Of a stretch of 14,334 bases of DNA, positions 12,834 through 14,334 are shown in pieces. This DNA is from JAWBOW01 sp038825775 (GTDB lineage: Archaea > Nanobdellota > Nanobdellia > Woesearchaeales > WAPY01): the NCBI GenBank assembly GCA_038825775.1, contig JAWBOW010000023.1, positions 1-14,334 on the forward strand, read 5' to 3'. Both the position numbers and the translations under genes were made by a program. A model generated the notes under the pieces. That model did no database searches and was not told where the DNA came from. It saw only the letters and a list, made by a program, of their open reading frames with translations. Each line of letters opens with the position of its first letter. The first letter of the stretch is position 1.

Positions 12834-14334
12834 TTACATCTCTTCTACTTCTTCAATACCTAAAATATTTAGAACTCTTGAAAAAACTTTGACAAATGCA
12901 AGAACAAGAGCTAATCTTGCATTTTTTATTTCATCTTCCTCCCCAATAACCCTTAACTTTTCATAGAAGTCACTAAAAGAAGTTGCCAACTCATAAGCAT
13001 AATTTGCTATTATGTGGGGAGAATTTTTTAATGCTGTTTGTTCTAAAACATCATTAAAATCATCAATCTTTATTATTAAATTCTTTTCTTCATCAGAACT
13101 TAAAAGTTTGTAATCAACATTTTTTAAGTTATTTTCTATTTCAAATTCACTTATTCCTGATTTTAAGATTATCTTTTTTGCTCTAACGAGTGCGTATTGC
13201 AGATAAGGACCTGTTTGGCCTTCAAAGTTTAGTGCAGAATCCCAATCAAATATGATCTGTTTTTCAGGATTTACCTTTAATTCAAAGTATCTTATTGCGG
13301 ACGAAGCTATTTTTTCTGCAATCTCTTCTTTTTTAGAACTTTCAATCTTATCACCAATTATTGTTAGAACCTTCTTTTTTCCCTCATCAAGAACCAAGTC
13401 AGCAGGAACAACCCTACCAGCTCTTGTTGAGAGTTTTCCCTCTTTCAAACCAACAAATGAAAAATGAACAACCTCAAACTCTTCATCTCTTTTAATTATT
13501 TTTAGTAGTTTAAGCATTTGTTTAAGAACTTTAAATTCAACTTTATGATCTTCTCCAAGAACATTTATCATCTTATCTGCTATTTTCTTTTTCCAAGCAT
13601 GGTAAGCAACATCTCTGCTAACATAAACAGAAGTTCCGTTTGCTCTTTGAAAAACAACCCCTCCAAACCTGCTCTTAAAACCATACTTTTCTAAATCAAG
13701 AACATGATTTCCATTAACAACTTTGTATTCTTTTAATCTTTTTAATTTTTCAATAAATTTTTGGGTTTCGTTGTTTTCTAAAAATCTGCTCTCAAAATCA
13801 AAACTATCAAACTTTATATTGAATCTTTCAAGGGTTTTTTTCTGTCCTTCAAGGCAATAAGAAGCTGTTTCTTTAAACATATTAAGTGTTTTTTTATCTC
13901 CTAACTCGCAGAGTTTTATAAGCTCTTCAACTTCTTTTGCAGCGCTCTCATCACTTAATACTATCTTGTGTGCTGGAACATAAATGAACATTGTTTTAAA
14001 ATCATTTCTTTCAGAATATTCTCTGAATTTTTCTTTTAGTTTTTCATCTTCCTGAATATTTTTGTTTTTAGCCCAAGAGATTATTGCAACTTGTTTTCCC
14101 ACATCATTTACATAATAATGAGCCAAAACTTCATAGCCAAGTGCTCTATAAACCCTAACTAGGGTATCTCCAATAAAAGAGTTTCTTATTCTTCCAACAT
14201 TAACTGGTCCTGAAGGATTTATTGAAGTGTGTTCAATTAGAATCTTCTTTTTCTTTTTAACAACTTTATTCTTTTCTTCTTTTTCTCTTTTTAACAAGTT
14301 ACTAATTATTTTCCTTGCAAGGTATTCTTTGTTT
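12834..14334 (-). CDS. argS: Arginyl-tRNA synthetase, N-terminus beyond window edge
   Basis: The last 499 residues of a class I enzyme that charges tRNA-Arg. The frame is still open at the right edge, where it reads NKEYLARKIISN just before a TTG that should not be taken as the start. Visible motifs are ILIEHTSINPSGPVNVGRIR with the HIGH-type site, IGDTLVRVYRALGYEV, HYYVNDVGKQ, VYVSRDVAYH, VLGEDHKVEF, KLSTRAGRVVPAD (KMSKS region), FEGQTGPYLQYALVRA, and the helical anticodon-binding domain ending RVLNILGIEEVEEM. The missing part is about 70-100 residues of the N-terminal Add-1 (tRNA D-loop contact) domain. The HIGH motif reads NVGR, with the usual first His replaced by Asn and the last by Arg, which is unusual. 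All other family landmarks are intact, so the gene is probably functional. It converges on kae1. Confidence 0.95.
   Translation of the reverse strand, partial: NKEYLARKIISNLLKREKEEKNKVVKKKKKILIEHTSINPSGPVNVGRIRNSFIGDTLVRVYRALGYEVLAHYYVNDVGKQVAIISWAKNKNIQEDEKLKEKFREYSERNDFKTMFIYVPAHKIVLSDESAAKEVEELIKLCELGDKKTLNMFKETASYCLEGQKKTLERFNIKFDSFDFESRFLENNETQKFIEKLKRLKEYKVVNGNHVLDLEKYGFKSRFGGVVFQRANGTSVYVSRDVAYHAWKKKIADKMINVLGEDHKVEFKVLKQMLKLLKIIKRDEEFEVVHFSFVGLKEGKLSTRAGRVVPADLVLDEGKKKVLTIIGDKIESSKKEEIAEKIASSAIRYFELKVNPEKQIIFDWDSALNFEGQTGPYLQYALVRAKKIILKSGISEFEIENNLKNVDYKLLSSDEEKNLIIKIDDFNDVLEQTALKNSPHIIANYAYELATSFSDFYEKLRVIGEEDEIKNARLALVLAFVKVFSRVLNILGIEEVEEM

Noticed and set aside
14295..14297. A TTG at 14295-14297 as the start of argS.
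   Set aside because: The frame stays open upstream to the window edge with ArgRS-like sequence, so the gene is merely cut by the window.

Overview
The window is a gene-dense, strongly AT-rich piece of an archaeal chromosome, most probably from a DPANN-type lineage such as Woesearchaeota or Pacearchaeota. The archaeal assignment rests on several independent markers: ribosomal protein eL21, a class I lysyl-tRNA synthetase, a Pth2 peptidyl-tRNA hydrolase, a stand-alone Kae1, a PAC2-family protein, a DUF4013 membrane protein, and a tRNA-Cys gene split by an intron with a bulge-helix-bulge fold at the canonical 37/38 position. Promoters look archaeal too: TATA-like boxes (TTTATAAA, TTTATATT and similar) sit about 26-30 bases before many start codons. 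The DPANN placement is an inference from base composition, short genes and the TSP1-like surface protein, not a proof.

Layout. 1-165: start of eL21 (minus, runs off the left edge). 224-433: small two-helix membrane protein (minus). 563-1138: dPGM-type phosphoglycerate mutase (plus). 1235-1600: unknown protein (plus). 1696-2952: enolase (minus). 3042-3435: unknown gene that appears frameshifted (minus). 3526-3900: Pth2 (plus). 3911-5527: class I LysRS (minus). 5618-6541: MobA-like nucleotidyltransferase (minus). 6700-6773: tRNA-Lys(CTT). 6872-7690: DUF4013 membrane protein (plus). 7759-7879: intron-containing tRNA-Cys(GCA). 7922-9028: D-Ala-D-Ala-ligase-like ATP-grasp enzyme (minus). 9069-10523: surface protein with three TSP1-like repeats (minus). 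10575-10895: HPF/YfiA-like protein (minus). 10944-11711: PAC2 protein (minus). 11785-12804: Kae1 (plus). 12834-14334: ArgRS (minus, runs off the right edge). No gene-free stretch exceeds 300 bases, and I see no transposon, CRISPR array, integrase or origin.

How the genes fit together. Most of the window is information-processing housekeeping: tRNA charging (LysRS, ArgRS, with tRNA-Lys close to LysRS), tRNA modification (Kae1, t6A37), peptidyl-tRNA recycling (Pth2), the ribosome (eL21, perhaps the HPF-like protein) and possibly proteasome assembly (PAC2). Phosphoglycerate mutase and enolase catalyse consecutive steps of lower glycolysis, but they lie on opposite strands with one unknown gene between them. 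The minus-strand run PAC2, HPF-like, TSP1-like protein has gaps of about 50 bases, and its second and third genes carry Shine-Dalgarno sites, as expected for an operon. Genes with a TATA box about 27 bases before the start codon lack such a site and are probably leaderless.

I found no obvious new multi-gene system. The points most worth checking are non-coding: an imperfect 18-bp inverted repeat bracketing tRNA-Lys, a 12-bp direct repeat exactly abutting both ends of tRNA-Cys, and an 8-bp stem in the tRNA-Cys intron that competes with the anticodon stem. To these I add the one-base frame disruption at 3167-3171, the changed HIGH motif of ArgRS, and the unusual N-termini of the ATP-grasp and nucleotidyltransferase proteins.
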